DNA of 64,000 nucleotides, taken from Brevibacterium sp. S111. Its GTDB lineage: Bacteria > Actinomycetota > Actinomycetes > Actinomycetales > Brevibacteriaceae. The notes under the pieces are model-generated. The model made no database searches. It was not told the origin of the DNA and worked only from the letters and a program-made list of their open reading frames with translations. Below, in pieces: positions 17,122 through 25,956 of the stretch (its first letter is position 1; each line of letters begins with the position of its first letter). Both the position numbers and the translations under genes were made by a program. The stretch covers positions 19,142 to 83,141 of the forward strand of contig NZ_RHFH01000015.1 in NCBI RefSeq assembly GCF_004745075.1. The letters are read 5' to 3'.

Positions 17122-19440
17122 ATGCCGCACTTTCTGCTGACCCGCACCCCGCAGCCGCCACGTCCCGACAACGATCGGGACGCGCAACGCTCTGTCAGCA
17201 AGGCCACCACCGGTGTCGGCGACCCAGTCCGCGGGCGCAAGCCACTCATCGCCCTCTTCGCCGTCCTCCTCGTCGCCTGGGTCGGCATCTCCGGTGTCGG
17301 AGGCCCGTACTTCGGCAAGATCTCCGAAGTGGCCACGAACGACCGCTCGTCGTTCCTCCCCGAATCCGCGGAATCCACCCGTGCCCAGGACCAGATCGAG
17401 AAGTTCAGCGACCTGGACTACGTACCTGCCATCGTCGTGCTCGAGAACCGTGATGGAGTCACCGACGACGATCGGGCCCGACTCGATGAGCTGACGAAGA
17501 CGCTCGAAGACGACGACCTGCTGGCCGCCGATCCCTCACCGGCCATCCCGTCCGATGATGGTGAGGCCCTCCAACTCATCCTCCCGGTCTCACAGGCGAC
17601 GACGGCCGATGACGTCGAATCCATCCGAGCCGCGGTCGGGAAGGTCTTCCCGACCGCGACTGCCGCCGATATGACCCCAGGTCAGACCAGCAATCTCCCG
17701 ACAACCGTGGCAGACGTCCACGTCACCGGTCCGGCGGGATTCTCCGCCGACCTCTCCGAAGCCTTCGCCGGCATCGACGGCATCCTCCTGCTCGTCGCGC
17801 TCATCGCCGTCTTCGTCATTCTCATCATCGTCTACCGGTCCCCGCTGCTGCCCGTCATCGTCCTCTTCACTTCGGTCGCCGCGCTCGCCGCCTCGATCTT
17901 CATCGTCTGGCATCTCGCCGATGCCGGTATCCTCCTGATCAACGGGCAGGTCCAAGGCATTCTCTTCATCCTCGTTGTCGGCGCCACCACGGACTACTCC
18001 CTCCTCGTCGTCGCCCGGTTCCGCGACGCACTCCTCCACGAGTCCGACCGAGTCAGAGCCGGTCTGAGCGCCGTCAAGGGAGTTCTCGAACCGATCGCGG
18101 CCTCCGGCGGCACCGTCATCGCTGGGCTCCTCGTCCTCCTGCTCACCGATCTTGCCTCAACCAGAGCGCTCGGCCCCGTCGCCGCGATCGGCATCGTCGT
18201 GGCGATGCTCGCGGCCTTGACCTTCCTGCCCGCCGCACTGATGATCATCGGCCGAGCCGTGTTCTGGCCCTTCCTTCCGCGCCCCCAGGCCGAAACGGCG
18301 AAGCCCAAACGCGGGATCTGGGCCCGCATCGCCGAGGCGGTTGCCGACCATCCGCGCCGCATCTGGGTCACGCTCGTCATCATCCTCGCCATCCCGCTGC
18401 TCGCCCTCCCGCAGTTCAAGGCCGAGGGAGTCCCACAGTCCGACTTCGTCCTCGGCGACTCCGAAGCCCGCGACGGCCAGGACATCCTGGCCGATCACTT
18501 CCCCGGCGGCTCCGGGTCCCCGGCACAGATCGTCGTGGCGAAAGATGAGCTCAGCGATGCCGCGAAGGCGGTCGGCCGCCTCGGCGGGGTCGAATCGATG
18601 ACCGTCGTCGCGAACGATTCCCCGAGCGGGACGCTGTCCATCGGCAAGGACGGCGAGCTCGAACAACCGCGCGGTCGCCCGGGAGCCGGCGGCTCGGACG
18701 TGTCCGGGCAGTCGGGGGAGTCGCAGCCGACCCCGACCGAGGTCGACGGCAAGGTCCTGCTGGAGGCGACCCTGACCGCCGTCGCGGATTCGGACGAGGC
18801 CGAATCGACGGTCACCGAGATCCGCGATGCCGTGCACGACATCGACGCGCACGCCCTCGTCGGCGGGGAATCCGCGGTCGACCTCGACACGAACACCACC
18901 GCCGAGGCGGACCGGACCTTGGCCATCCCGCTCATCCTCGTCGTCATCACGGTCATCCTCATCCTGCTGCTGCGGTCCCTGCTGGCCCCGCTGCTGCTCG
19001 TGGTGCTCACCGTGCTGTCCTTCGGCACTGCGCTGGGCGTCTCCGCGCTCGTGTTCAACGATGCCATCGGGTTCTCCGGTGCCGATCCCTCGGTGCCGCT
19101 CTATGCGTTCGTCTTCCTCGTCGCGCTCGGCATCGACTACAACATCTTCCTCATGTCGCGGGTGCGGGAGGAATCGCTGCATCTGGGAACCCGGGCCGGC
19201 GTGCTCAAGGGGCTCGTCTCCACGGGCGGGGTGATCACCTCGGCGGGCATCGTGCTGGCCGCGACCTTTGCCGCGCTCGCCGTCATCCCGGTGATGTTCC
19301 TCTTCCAGCTCGCTTTCATCGTCACCTTCGGCGTTCTCCTCGACGCGATCCTCGTCAGATCGCTCGTGGTGCCCGCGCTCGTCCACGACCTCGGTCGCAG
19401 CGTGTGGTGGCCGTGGCGGAAGCGGATTCCGCTCGACTGA
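17122..19440 (+). CDS. MMPL-family (RND superfamily) membrane exporter
   Basis: 772 residues. Two RND-type halves, each with one N-terminal helix, a soluble domain and a block of helices: the first block (GIDGILLLVALIAVFVILIIVY onward, with GATTDYSLLVVARF) and the second (LILVVITVILILLLRSL onward, with ALGIDYNIFLMSRV). The D-Y residues in both helix-4 segments are the conserved proton-relay positions of MmpL-type transporters. Members export lipids, siderophores or drugs in Actinomycetota using the proton gradient. No TetR partner adjoins it. Leader sequence is weak and the start is chosen at the first ATG of the frame. Confidence 0.88.
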   Translation: MPHFLLTRTPQPPRPDNDRDAQRSVSKATTGVGDPVRGRKPLIALFAVLLVAWVGISGVGGPYFGKISEVATNDRSSFLPESAESTRAQDQIEKFSDLDYVPAIVVLENRDGVTDDDRARLDELTKTLEDDDLLAADPSPAIPSDDGEALQLILPVSQATTADDVESIRAAVGKVFPTATAADMTPGQTSNLPTTVADVHVTGPAGFSADLSEAFAGIDGILLLVALIAVFVILIIVYRSPLLPVIVLFTSVAALAASIFIVWHLADAGILLINGQVQGILFILVVGATTDYSLLVVARFRDALLHESDRVRAGLSAVKGVLEPIAASGGTVIAGLLVLLLTDLASTRALGPVAAIGIVVAMLAALTFLPAALMIIGRAVFWPFLPRPQAETAKPKRGIWARIAEAVADHPRRIWVTLVIILAIPLLALPQFKAEGVPQSDFVLGDSEARDGQDILADHFPGGSGSPAQIVVAKDELSDAAKAVGRLGGVESMTVVANDSPSGTLSIGKDGELEQPRGRPGAGGSDVSGQSGESQPTPTEVDGKVLLEATLTAVADSDEAESTVTEIRDAVHDIDAHALVGGESAVDLDTNTTAEADRTLAIPLILVVITVILILLLRSLLAPLLLVVLTVLSFGTALGVSALVFNDAIGFSGADPSVPLYAFVFLVALGIDYNIFLMSRVREESLHLGTRAGVLKGLVSTGGVITSAGIVLAATFAALAVIPVMFLFQLAFIVTFGVLLDAILVRSLVVPALVHDLGRSVWWPWRKRIPLD

Positions 19441-19682
19441 GCAGCGCTCCAGCGGCAGCATCGCAATTGCGGCGGCGGACAGAGCGGCAGTCTGATGATG
19501 AAGTTCTGGGCGGAGGCGGCTTCGTCGCCCGGGCTGTCGACGCATCGGGGAAACGGATTGGTCACAATCGATCTTGCAGGCGGCCTGACTATGGCAAGGG
19601 CTATGGCGATCCTCTAGGGTGCAGTACGTAGGTATTGCTCACGCAATTGTCACCTGATTTTCAGGATTCGAAGGAGAACACA

Positions 19683-20678
19683 ATGACGCGCACTCTTCGC
19701 CGACCCCGCACTCTCGCAGCAGCCGCAGGAATCGCGGCCGTGACTCTGTTGGCTTCCGCTTGCGGCGGAGGCGGAGGAGGAGGTGAGAGCGGAGAGGGCG
19801 GTGAGCAGAGCGCCGACTTCATCACGATCGCCACCGGCGGTTCCTCAGGCGTGTATTACCAGGTCGGTGCCACGATGTCGGAAATCCTCGCCGACGAACT
19901 GGGCGCGGATACCTCGGTACAGTCGACGGGCGCCTCGGTGGAGAACCTCACCCTCATCCAGGACGGCGGTGCGGAGCTCGCGTTCACCCAGGGCGATGCA
20001 GTCGACCAGGCCCTGGCCGGGGAAGGTGCGTTCGAGGGCAAACAGATCGATTCCCTGCCGGTCGTCGCGAATCTCTACGACCAGTACGTCCAGCTTGTCA
20101 CAGTCGAGGGGTCGGGCATCGAGTCCATTGAGGACATCAAGGGCAAGTCGATCTCCGTCGGCGATCAGAACTCCGGCGTCGAGCTCAACGCTCGGACCGT
20201 CGTCGACGCCTACGGCCTCAGCTACGACGACTTCAGCGCCGACTACCTGCCCTACGCCGAGGCGGTCGACCAAATGCGCAACGGACAGCTCGACGCTGCA
20301 TTCGTCACCAGCGGTCTGCCGAACTCTGCGGTCACCGACCTCGCGACCAGCGACGACGTCAAGGTCGTCCCATTCACCGGCGACGGACGGGAGAAGCTGC
20401 TGTCCGAATACGACTACTTCGGCGAAGGCGAGGTCCCAGCCGGGACCTACGGCGACAGTGAAGCCGCGCAGACCCTGACGATCCCCAACCTCCTTGTGGT
20501 CAGCCCCTCGCTCAGCGAGGACGCCGTCTATGACATCACGAAGACCCTGTTCGACAACATCGACAAGGTCCAGAGCTCGCACAGCGCGGCGAAGGACATC
20601 ACCGTGGACAACGCGCAGGACGTGCCCGTGAGCGAACTCGCCCCCGGCGCGAAGAAGTACTTCGACGAACAGGGCTGA
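19683..20678 (+). CDS. TAXI-family TRAP transporter solute-binding lipoprotein
   Basis: 331 residues from ATG 19683 (leader GAAGGAG). A lipoprotein signal ends in LLASAC followed by a glycine run, so it is anchored outside the membrane. The body shows the TAXI pattern: FITIATGGSSGVYYQVGATMSEILADE, VQSTGASVENL, GAELAFTQGDAVDQA, VGDQNSGVELNARTVVDAYGL and DAAFVTSGLPNSAV. TAXI proteins deliver substrates such as glutamate or other carboxylates to fused TRAP permeases. It begins the operon TAXI, DUF1850, DctQM-type permease, which is the standard order. Confidence 0.9.
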   Translation: MTRTLRRPRTLAAAAGIAAVTLLASACGGGGGGGESGEGGEQSADFITIATGGSSGVYYQVGATMSEILADELGADTSVQSTGASVENLTLIQDGGAELAFTQGDAVDQALAGEGAFEGKQIDSLPVVANLYDQYVQLVTVEGSGIESIEDIKGKSISVGDQNSGVELNARTVVDAYGLSYDDFSADYLPYAEAVDQMRNGQLDAAFVTSGLPNSAVTDLATSDDVKVVPFTGDGREKLLSEYDYFGEGEVPAGTYGDSEAAQTLTIPNLLVVSPSLSEDAVYDITKTLFDNIDKVQSSHSAAKDITVDNAQDVPVSELAPGAKKYFDEQG

Positions 20679-20681
20679 GCC

Positions 20682-21161
20682 ATTTCGAGCCTGACCCGCC
20701 GGGCGGCTCTTACGCTCGCCACCACGGTGGGGCTGGGCATCGCCGTTCCGACGTCGATGTCCGGTCCCGCACCGAGGCGGCTGGTCATCCGACAGCAGGA
20801 ACCGGGTGACCAGGTGTATCGGTCGGTGCCCATCGACGGCGACGACGAGGTGGCGATGACGTGGATGCACTCGGTCGACAAGACCCCCTGGTGGGAGTAC
20901 TACCGGGCCGACGGCGACGAGCTCGTCCTCGACTGCACCGAACTGTCGCTGATGGGTGCGGGTACCCCGTTCGAGGCCCCGCAGACCGAGCTCGACGGCG
21001 ACATGGTCCGGCTCTGCGGCCTCGATGAGCGCTTTCCCGCAGTGCGCTGGATCCACTCACACCGCGTCCACCACCGGATCTACTTCAACGGCGAACTCCT
21101 GCTGCCGACCCGGGCGATCGGCCACCATGTCCGCGCCGAGATGATCCTGATCGGAGACTGA
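20682..21161 (+). CDS. DUF1850 protein of the TAXI-TRAP operon, start uncertain
   Basis: The conserved DUF1850 core is plain: VAMTWMHSVDKTPWWEYYRADGDEL, and the C-terminal RWIHSHRVHHRIYFNGE. GTG at 20727 gives 144 residues, but the frame is open from directly after the TAXI stop at 20676-20678, and the upstream codons read SSLTRRAALTLATTVGLGIA, a twin-arginine-like or Sec signal peptide. No ATG, GTG or TTG precedes them; initiation from ATT (20682) or CTG (20691) by coupling to the TAXI stop would include the signal. DUF1850 proteins accompany TAXI systems; their exact role is not known to me. Confidence 0.75.
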   Translation: MSSLTRRAALTLATTVGLGIAVPTSMSGPAPRRLVIRQQEPGDQVYRSVPIDGDDEVAMTWMHSVDKTPWWEYYRADGDELVLDCTELSLMGAGTPFEAPQTELDGDMVRLCGLDERFPAVRWIHSHRVHHRIYFNGELLLPTRAIGHHVRAEMILIGD

Positions 21162-21166
21162 ATACT

Positions 21167-23128
21167 ATGACGAACTCATTGCCCACCGATGCTCCGCCCC
21201 CGGAGTCGATCGAAACGGTGGAGAAGTACGATCGCGAATCGCGCACACGCGACATCTGGTCAACGAAGTGGGCGCTGCCGCTGACCGTATTCGCTGTCGG
21301 CCTCTCCCTCTACCAGATCTACTACGCCCTCTTCGGAGGGCCGCCGACCCTGGTTCATCGCGGCATCCACGTCGGCGCGATCCTCGTCCTCTGCTTCGCG
21401 GTTCAGCGCTTCCGCCTCCGCGAGACGCGATCGACCCCGCCGTGGTTCGATTGGCTGTGCATCGCCGGCTCCATCGCCATCGCCGTCTACCTCGCCGTGG
21501 TCTTCGATCGCCTGACCGTCAGCGGCGGCCGATTCGAGACCATCGACGTCGTCTTCTCCGTCATCTGTCTCGTCCTCGTCCTCGAGGCCGCTCGACGGGT
21601 CACCGGTCTGATCCTGCCGATCCTCGCCGTGCTCTTCATCGTCTACGACTATTACGGCCGGTCGATGCCCGGACTCTTCCGACACCGCGGCTACGACCTC
21701 GACCGGATCGTGACCTTCATGTACGAGTCGACCGAAGGTATCTTCTCCACAGCCATCGGTGTGTCCTCGACCTACATCTTCCTGTTCATCCTCTTCGGCG
21801 CCATTCTGCAGAAATCGGGGATGGGCCAGTTCTTCAACGACATCGCGTTGGCCCTCGCCGGCCAGGCGCGCGGGGGCCCGGCCAAGGTCGCGGTGCTCGC
21901 CTCCGGATTCCTCGGGTCGATCAACGGCTCGGCGATCGCCAATGTCGTCACCACCGGGGCCTTCACGATTCCGATGATGAAACGGGTGGGGTACCAGCGC
22001 AACTTCGCCGGTGCTGTCGAGTCGGCAGCCTCGGTGGGTGGTCAGATCATGCCACCGATCATGGGCGCTGCGGCTTTCATCATGGCCGAGACTCTCGGAA
22101 TTCCGTACACGCAGATCGTCCTCGTCGCCATCATTCCGGCCGTCCTGTACTACCTCGGCATTCTCATCCAGGTGCACCTGCGTGCCACGAGTCAGGGACT
22201 GCGCGGCATCAGCCGGGAGAACCTGCCGGCAGTGATGGACGTGATCAAGGAACGGGGGCACCTGCTGCTTCCGCTGCTGTTCCTGCTCTACATGCTCTTC
22301 TTCTCCGGGACGACGATCCTCTTCGCGGCCGTGACGACGATCTTTGTCACGATCGCCGCGGCGATGGTGCGCAAGAGCACTCGGATGTCGCTGCTCGACA
22401 TCGTCCACGCCCTGCGCGACGGGGCGCTGACCGCAGTGTCCGTGGCGGTGGCCTGTGCATGTGTGGGCATCATCGTCGGCGTCGCCACTCAGACCGGTTT
22501 CGGCGTCAAACTGGCGGGGACTATCGTCACCATCGGTGGTGGTCTCCTCCTGCCGACGCTGCTGATGACCGCCGTCGCCTGCATCATCCTGGGCATGGGG
22601 CTGCCGTCGATCCCGGCCTACATCATCGTTGCCACGATGGCCGCGCCCGCCCTCGTCCAGCTCGACGTGGCGCCCCTGGCTGCGCATCTCTTCGTCTTCT
22701 ACTTCGGGCTCTTCGCCAATATCACCCCGCCAGTGGCCCTGGCGGCTTTCGCGGCGGCCGGCCTCTCGGGCGGCAGTCCGATGCGGACCGGTTTCGTCGC
22801 GATGCGTCTGGCACTCGGCGGGCTCATCGTGCCCTTCGTCTTCGTCTATCAACCCGAGCTGCTCATGCTTGACGGCACCGCGGCGGACACGGTGAGGGCC
22901 GCAGTCATTCTGCTCATCGGGGTCGCGCTGCTCGCGGTCGCTGCCGAAGGGCACCTGTTCGTTCCGCTGCCGATCTGGCTGCGCATCGTACTGGCGCTCG
23001 GAGCGATCGGTCTGGTCACTCCCGACTATGTGCTCGACCTCATCGGCGCAGTCGCGGCACTCGCCGCAATCGGCGTGGCGATGTTCATGGCCAGACGTCA
23101 GGGGAGGCTGCATCTGCGGGAGATCTGA
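21167..23128 (+). CDS. Fused TRAP transporter permease (DctQ-DctM type)
   Basis: 653 residues, about 16 hydrophobic segments. The N-terminal third (DctQ-like) and the large DctM part are fused, as usual for TAXI systems. DctM features include NGSAIANVVTTGAFTIPMMKR, then GGQIMPPIMGAAAFIMAE, GLPSIPAYIIVATMAAPAL and LFVFYFGLFANITPPVALAAFAAA. It is an Na+- or H+-coupled importer working with the TAXI binding protein; the substrate is not defined by sequence. It begins 5 bases after the DUF1850 gene. Confidence 0.92.
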   Translation: MTNSLPTDAPPPESIETVEKYDRESRTRDIWSTKWALPLTVFAVGLSLYQIYYALFGGPPTLVHRGIHVGAILVLCFAVQRFRLRETRSTPPWFDWLCIAGSIAIAVYLAVVFDRLTVSGGRFETIDVVFSVICLVLVLEAARRVTGLILPILAVLFIVYDYYGRSMPGLFRHRGYDLDRIVTFMYESTEGIFSTAIGVSSTYIFLFILFGAILQKSGMGQFFNDIALALAGQARGGPAKVAVLASGFLGSINGSAIANVVTTGAFTIPMMKRVGYQRNFAGAVESAASVGGQIMPPIMGAAAFIMAETLGIPYTQIVLVAIIPAVLYYLGILIQVHLRATSQGLRGISRENLPAVMDVIKERGHLLLPLLFLLYMLFFSGTTILFAAVTTIFVTIAAAMVRKSTRMSLLDIVHALRDGALTAVSVAVACACVGIIVGVATQTGFGVKLAGTIVTIGGGLLLPTLLMTAVACIILGMGLPSIPAYIIVATMAAPALVQLDVAPLAAHLFVFYFGLFANITPPVALAAFAAAGLSGGSPMRTGFVAMRLALGGLIVPFVFVYQPELLMLDGTAADTVRAAVILLIGVALLAVAAEGHLFVPLPIWLRIVLALGAIGLVTPDYVLDLIGAVAALAAIGVAMFMARRQGRLHLREI

Positions 23129-23165
23129 ACCGACCGCTGGGCCGAGCGCCGCTTCGCCGTTCGGT

Positions 23166-23276
23166 GCAGGCGTTTCGCCTGCGAGGTCAGCTTCAGGCGC
23201 AGGAGGCAATACGATACCCCCGGCCGGTGATGAAGGGTCGTGGGGAGACCGCTTTCATCCGTGATCGCCGGGGGTA
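23166..23276. repeat. Two hairpins in the 301-base gene-free stretch after the TRAP operon
   Basis: GCAGGCG-TTT-CGCCTGC (23166-23182) is a tight stem-loop. Further on, TACCCCCGGC (23215-23224) pairs with GCCGGGGGTA (23267-23276), and inside it GATGAA (23229-23234) pairs with TTCATC (23254-23259), giving a long interrupted hairpin. Either could end the TRAP transcript, though no T-run follows. Apart from these and the MarR operator, I see nothing in 23129-23429. Confidence 0.5.
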
Positions 23277-23359
23277 CGTAGGGGATACTTCGGTACTTCG
23301 ACGAGGGGATCGTCGACGTGGCCTGTTAACTCAGGGCCAGGTACAACATTGAACTACGA

Positions 23360-23381
23360 TTTTGTTGACGGTGCAACAAAA
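23360..23381. promoter_or_regulatory. Strong palindromic operator for the MarR regulator
   Basis: TTTTGTTG-N6-CAACAAAA is a perfect 8-bp-arm inverted repeat, 48 bases upstream of the MarR start. Size, symmetry and AT-rich arms are typical of MarR autoregulatory operators. Confidence 0.65.
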
Positions 23382-23429
23382 GTGCCGGCCGACACATCGG
23401 ATGGCAGTTCGTGAGGGAGAGACAGGCAG

Positions 23430-23891
23430 ATGGAAGAGACGACTCCCGTCAGCAGCATGATCAGGCAGAACGGCCCGATCAAGATCGCGGCCTGGCGGCT
23501 GATGATGGAGAAGTATCAGGACTTTATGACGCGGTTCGAACACGAGTTCCGGACCCGCCATGGGCTCAGCGCCAATCAATTCGATGTGCTCATCAATGCG
23601 TCGACCTCGGCGCAGGTCAGGCAGCGCGACCTGTTGCGCAGTCTGGTGATGAGCCGCAGTGCGCTCAGCCGTCTGCTCGGCAAACTCGAGGGGCGCGGGC
23701 TCGTGACCCAGGCAGCCGACCCGGAAGACCACCGCGGGGTACTCGTCGCCCTCACCGAGGCGGGGCAGAAGCTCTGCGCCGAGGCGGCTGAGTCGAACGG
23801 TGAGATCATCATCTCCGCCTTCTCCGGTCTCACGGACGCCGAGGCGGAGGAGATCTTCCAGCTCGTGTCCAAGATCTGCCCGGTGGGGTAG
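23430..23891 (+). CDS. MarR-family transcriptional regulator
   Basis: 153 residues. The winged helix is visible as LSANQFDVLINASTSAQVRQRDLLRSLVMSRSALSRLLGKLEGRGLVTQAADPEDHRGVLVALTEAG, with the DxR-type wing (DPEDHRG). MarR proteins often sense phenolics, quinones or oxidants through loss of DNA binding. It stands first in a same-strand run with pirin, a GNAT and an AhpD-like protein, all consistent with redox or quinone stress. The palindrome at 23360-23381 is its likely operator. Confidence 0.88.
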   Translation: MEETTPVSSMIRQNGPIKIAAWRLMMEKYQDFMTRFEHEFRTRHGLSANQFDVLINASTSAQVRQRDLLRSLVMSRSALSRLLGKLEGRGLVTQAADPEDHRGVLVALTEAGQKLCAEAAESNGEIIISAFSGLTDAEAEEIFQLVSKICPVG

Positions 23892-23974
23892 CTGACTCAC
23901 AAAGCTCAGCCAGCGGTCAAGGGGGCCTGCCGCCGCCCCTCCCCGCGCCTGTCGAAGACGGCTAGGCTGAGGCC

Positions 23975-25018
23975 ATGAGCAACGTTGAGACCCGTCCCGA
24001 GCAGGTAGTCTGCAAGGCCGGGGGACTGCCCGGGCCCTCCTGCGACCAGCAGGGACGTTCCCCAGTCGAGATCATCACCTCCCGCGACGTGCCGCTGGGT
24101 GGGCCCCGCGCGATGACCGTGCGGCGGACCCTCCCGCAGCGCCAGCGTTCTCTCATCGGCCCGTGGTGCTTCGTCGACCACTACGGCCCGGCGGACGTCT
24201 CCGTCACCGGCGGAATGGACGTCGCACCCCACCCGCACACCGGATTGCAGACCGTCAGCTGGTTGTTCCAAGGCGCCATCCAACACATCGATTCCGGCGG
24301 AAACGCGGGCCTCGTCCTGCCCGGCGAAGTCAACCTCATGACCGCAGGCGCCGGCATCTGCCATTCCGAAGTCTCGACCGACGACACGACGACCCTGCAC
24401 GGCGTCCAACTGTGGCTGGCTCTGCCCGATGCCACCCGACACCAGCCCGAACGCGAATTCGAGCATTTCGAACCCGAGCCGGTGTCGCTAGACGGCGGGG
24501 AGATGCTCGTCTTCCTCGGGAAACTCTGGGGAACGGAGTCTCCGGTGCACACGCACACCCCGCTGGTCGGCGTCGAGATACGCCTCGATCCGGGCGCAAC
24601 CATCGACCTGCCCGTAGATCCGCGGTTCGAGCACGGCCTCCTCGTCGATTCCGGTGATATTGCGCTGGAGAACGTCGATCTGCCGGTCGCGGCGATCGGC
24701 TATACGGGCATCGGCGTCGAGGAGCTGCGCATCGCCAATCGCAGCGACGAACCCGGCCGGCTCATCCTCATCGGCGGTGAACCGTTCACCGAAGAGATCG
24801 TCATGTGGTGGAATTTCCTCGGCCGCACCCACGAGGAGGTCGCGGCCTACCGTGAGGAATGGCAGGCCGAAGGCGATCGCTTCGGCGCCGTCGAGGGATA
24901 CGTCGGCAAGGGTGGACCCGGTCAGAACGCCGATGGCATGGGCAGGCTCCCCGCGCCGAGGATGCCCGACGTGACGATCAAAGCGCGGAGGAATCCGCCC
25001 CCGCAGGTCCAGAAATAA
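23975..25018 (+). CDS. Pirin-family bicupin protein
   Basis: 347 residues. The metal-binding motifs of pirins are present: PHPHTGLQTVSWLFQGAIQHIDSGGNAG, then GAGICHSEVS, which supply three His and a Glu for Fe. The second cupin half contains HTHTPLVGVEIRLDPG. Pirins act as quercetin 2,3-dioxygenases or as redox-sensitive regulators. Position behind MarR and before an AhpD-like gene suggests detoxification of aromatic or oxidised compounds. ATG at 23975. Confidence 0.9.
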   Translation: MSNVETRPEQVVCKAGGLPGPSCDQQGRSPVEIITSRDVPLGGPRAMTVRRTLPQRQRSLIGPWCFVDHYGPADVSVTGGMDVAPHPHTGLQTVSWLFQGAIQHIDSGGNAGLVLPGEVNLMTAGAGICHSEVSTDDTTTLHGVQLWLALPDATRHQPEREFEHFEPEPVSLDGGEMLVFLGKLWGTESPVHTHTPLVGVEIRLDPGATIDLPVDPRFEHGLLVDSGDIALENVDLPVAAIGYTGIGVEELRIANRSDEPGRLILIGGEPFTEEIVMWWNFLGRTHEEVAAYREEWQAEGDRFGAVEGYVGKGGPGQNADGMGRLPAPRMPDVTIKARRNPPPQVQK

Positions 25019-25030
25019 GGAGCGTTAACC

Positions 25031-25405
25031 ATGTCGAAGACATTCGAAGACAAGACCGGGGCCGAGGTCACGGTCTCGCTGAACGAATCAGCGCAGGCCT
25101 ATGAGATCACCGTGGCGGACGGGACAGTCGCCGGGAGCGCGTTCTTCCTGCCCGGACCCGACGCGGAGACCGAGCGCATCTTCCATCACACCGTTGTCGA
25201 CGAGCAGTTCGGCGGTCGTGGGTTATCGAAGATCCTCGTCGCCGAGGCACTCGAGGACTCACGCGAACGCGGAGTGACCGTCGTGCCCGTCTGCCCGCTC
25301 TTCGTCAAGAAGCTGCAGGAAACCGGCGATGATTATGCGGCTCAAGGCGGTAAGTTCCGCAATGCGACGGGCGCCGATATCGACATCGTCAAGCGACAGG
25401 CGTGA
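25031..25405 (+). CDS. Small GNAT-type N-acetyltransferase (YidJ/GtnA-like)
   Basis: 124 residues. It has the compact acetyl-CoA-binding form with FHHTVVDEQFGGRGLSKILVAEALEDSRERG, then VVPVCPLFVKKLQ, as in small bacterial and human GTN/NATD1-like acetyltransferases. The substrate is unknown. It starts 12 bases after pirin with leader AAGGAG, so it belongs to that operon, and its stop overlaps the possible GTG of the next gene. Confidence 0.8.
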   Translation: MSKTFEDKTGAEVTVSLNESAQAYEITVADGTVAGSAFFLPGPDAETERIFHHTVVDEQFGGRGLSKILVAEALEDSRERGVTVVPVCPLFVKKLQETGDDYAAQGGKFRNATGADIDIVKRQA

Positions 25406-25413
25406 GTGAGGGT

Positions 25414-25884
25414 ATGAGCAACGCAAGTCGACCATTCATCGACAAGATCCACCCCGAGAACTACAAGGCGCTGGCCCAGGCGGCCGCGAGTTCGCGGAAG
25501 GCGTCGCGCGAAGCGGGTCTTGATGACGCGCTCATCGAGCTCGTGAACACGCGGGTCTCGCAGATCAATGGCTGCCGCACCTGCCTGAGCATCCATGCCC
25601 CGGCGGCCAGGAAAGCCGGCGTCTCCCAGCTCAAGCTCGATGTGCTGCCGAGTTGGTATGAGGCCGAGATCTTCACTGATCAGGAGTTCGCGGCGCTGAC
25701 CCTGGCCGAGTCGTTGACCGTGCTTGACAAGACGGAGGATCGCGATGCGATCGCCGCTGAGGTGGCGCAATTCCTGACGACCGAGCAGATCTCTGCGATC
25801 GAATGGTCGACGATCCTCATCAACGCGTTCAACCGCATCTCGATCGCCAGCGATCACCCGGTGTTCGGAGCAAAGCAGGACTGA
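25414..25884 (+). CDS. AhpD-like carboxymuconolactone-decarboxylase-family protein
   Basis: 156 residues from ATG 25414; a GTG at 25402 overlapping the previous stop is the alternative. The redox motif is intact: QINGCRTCLSIHAPAARKAGVSQ, with the Cys-x-x-Cys and downstream His of AhpD-type peroxidase partners. Such proteins reduce alkyl hydroperoxidase or act as peroxidases themselves. Placement last in the MarR-pirin operon supports a role in oxidant or quinone defence. Confidence 0.85.
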   Translation: MSNASRPFIDKIHPENYKALAQAAASSRKASREAGLDDALIELVNTRVSQINGCRTCLSIHAPAARKAGVSQLKLDVLPSWYEAEIFTDQEFAALTLAESLTVLDKTEDRDAIAAEVAQFLTTEQISAIEWSTILINAFNRISIASDHPVFGAKQD

Positions 25885-25956
25885 GCCCAGGCGGCCTTCG
25901 GGGCGAAGCGAGGTTGACTCCTCGCAGGCGCAGTGGGATGTGCCGCCTCGGCGGTG

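Noticed and set aside
21260..23209. Minus-strand frame across the TRAP permease
   Set aside because: Highly charged, repetitive antisense of a transmembrane gene.
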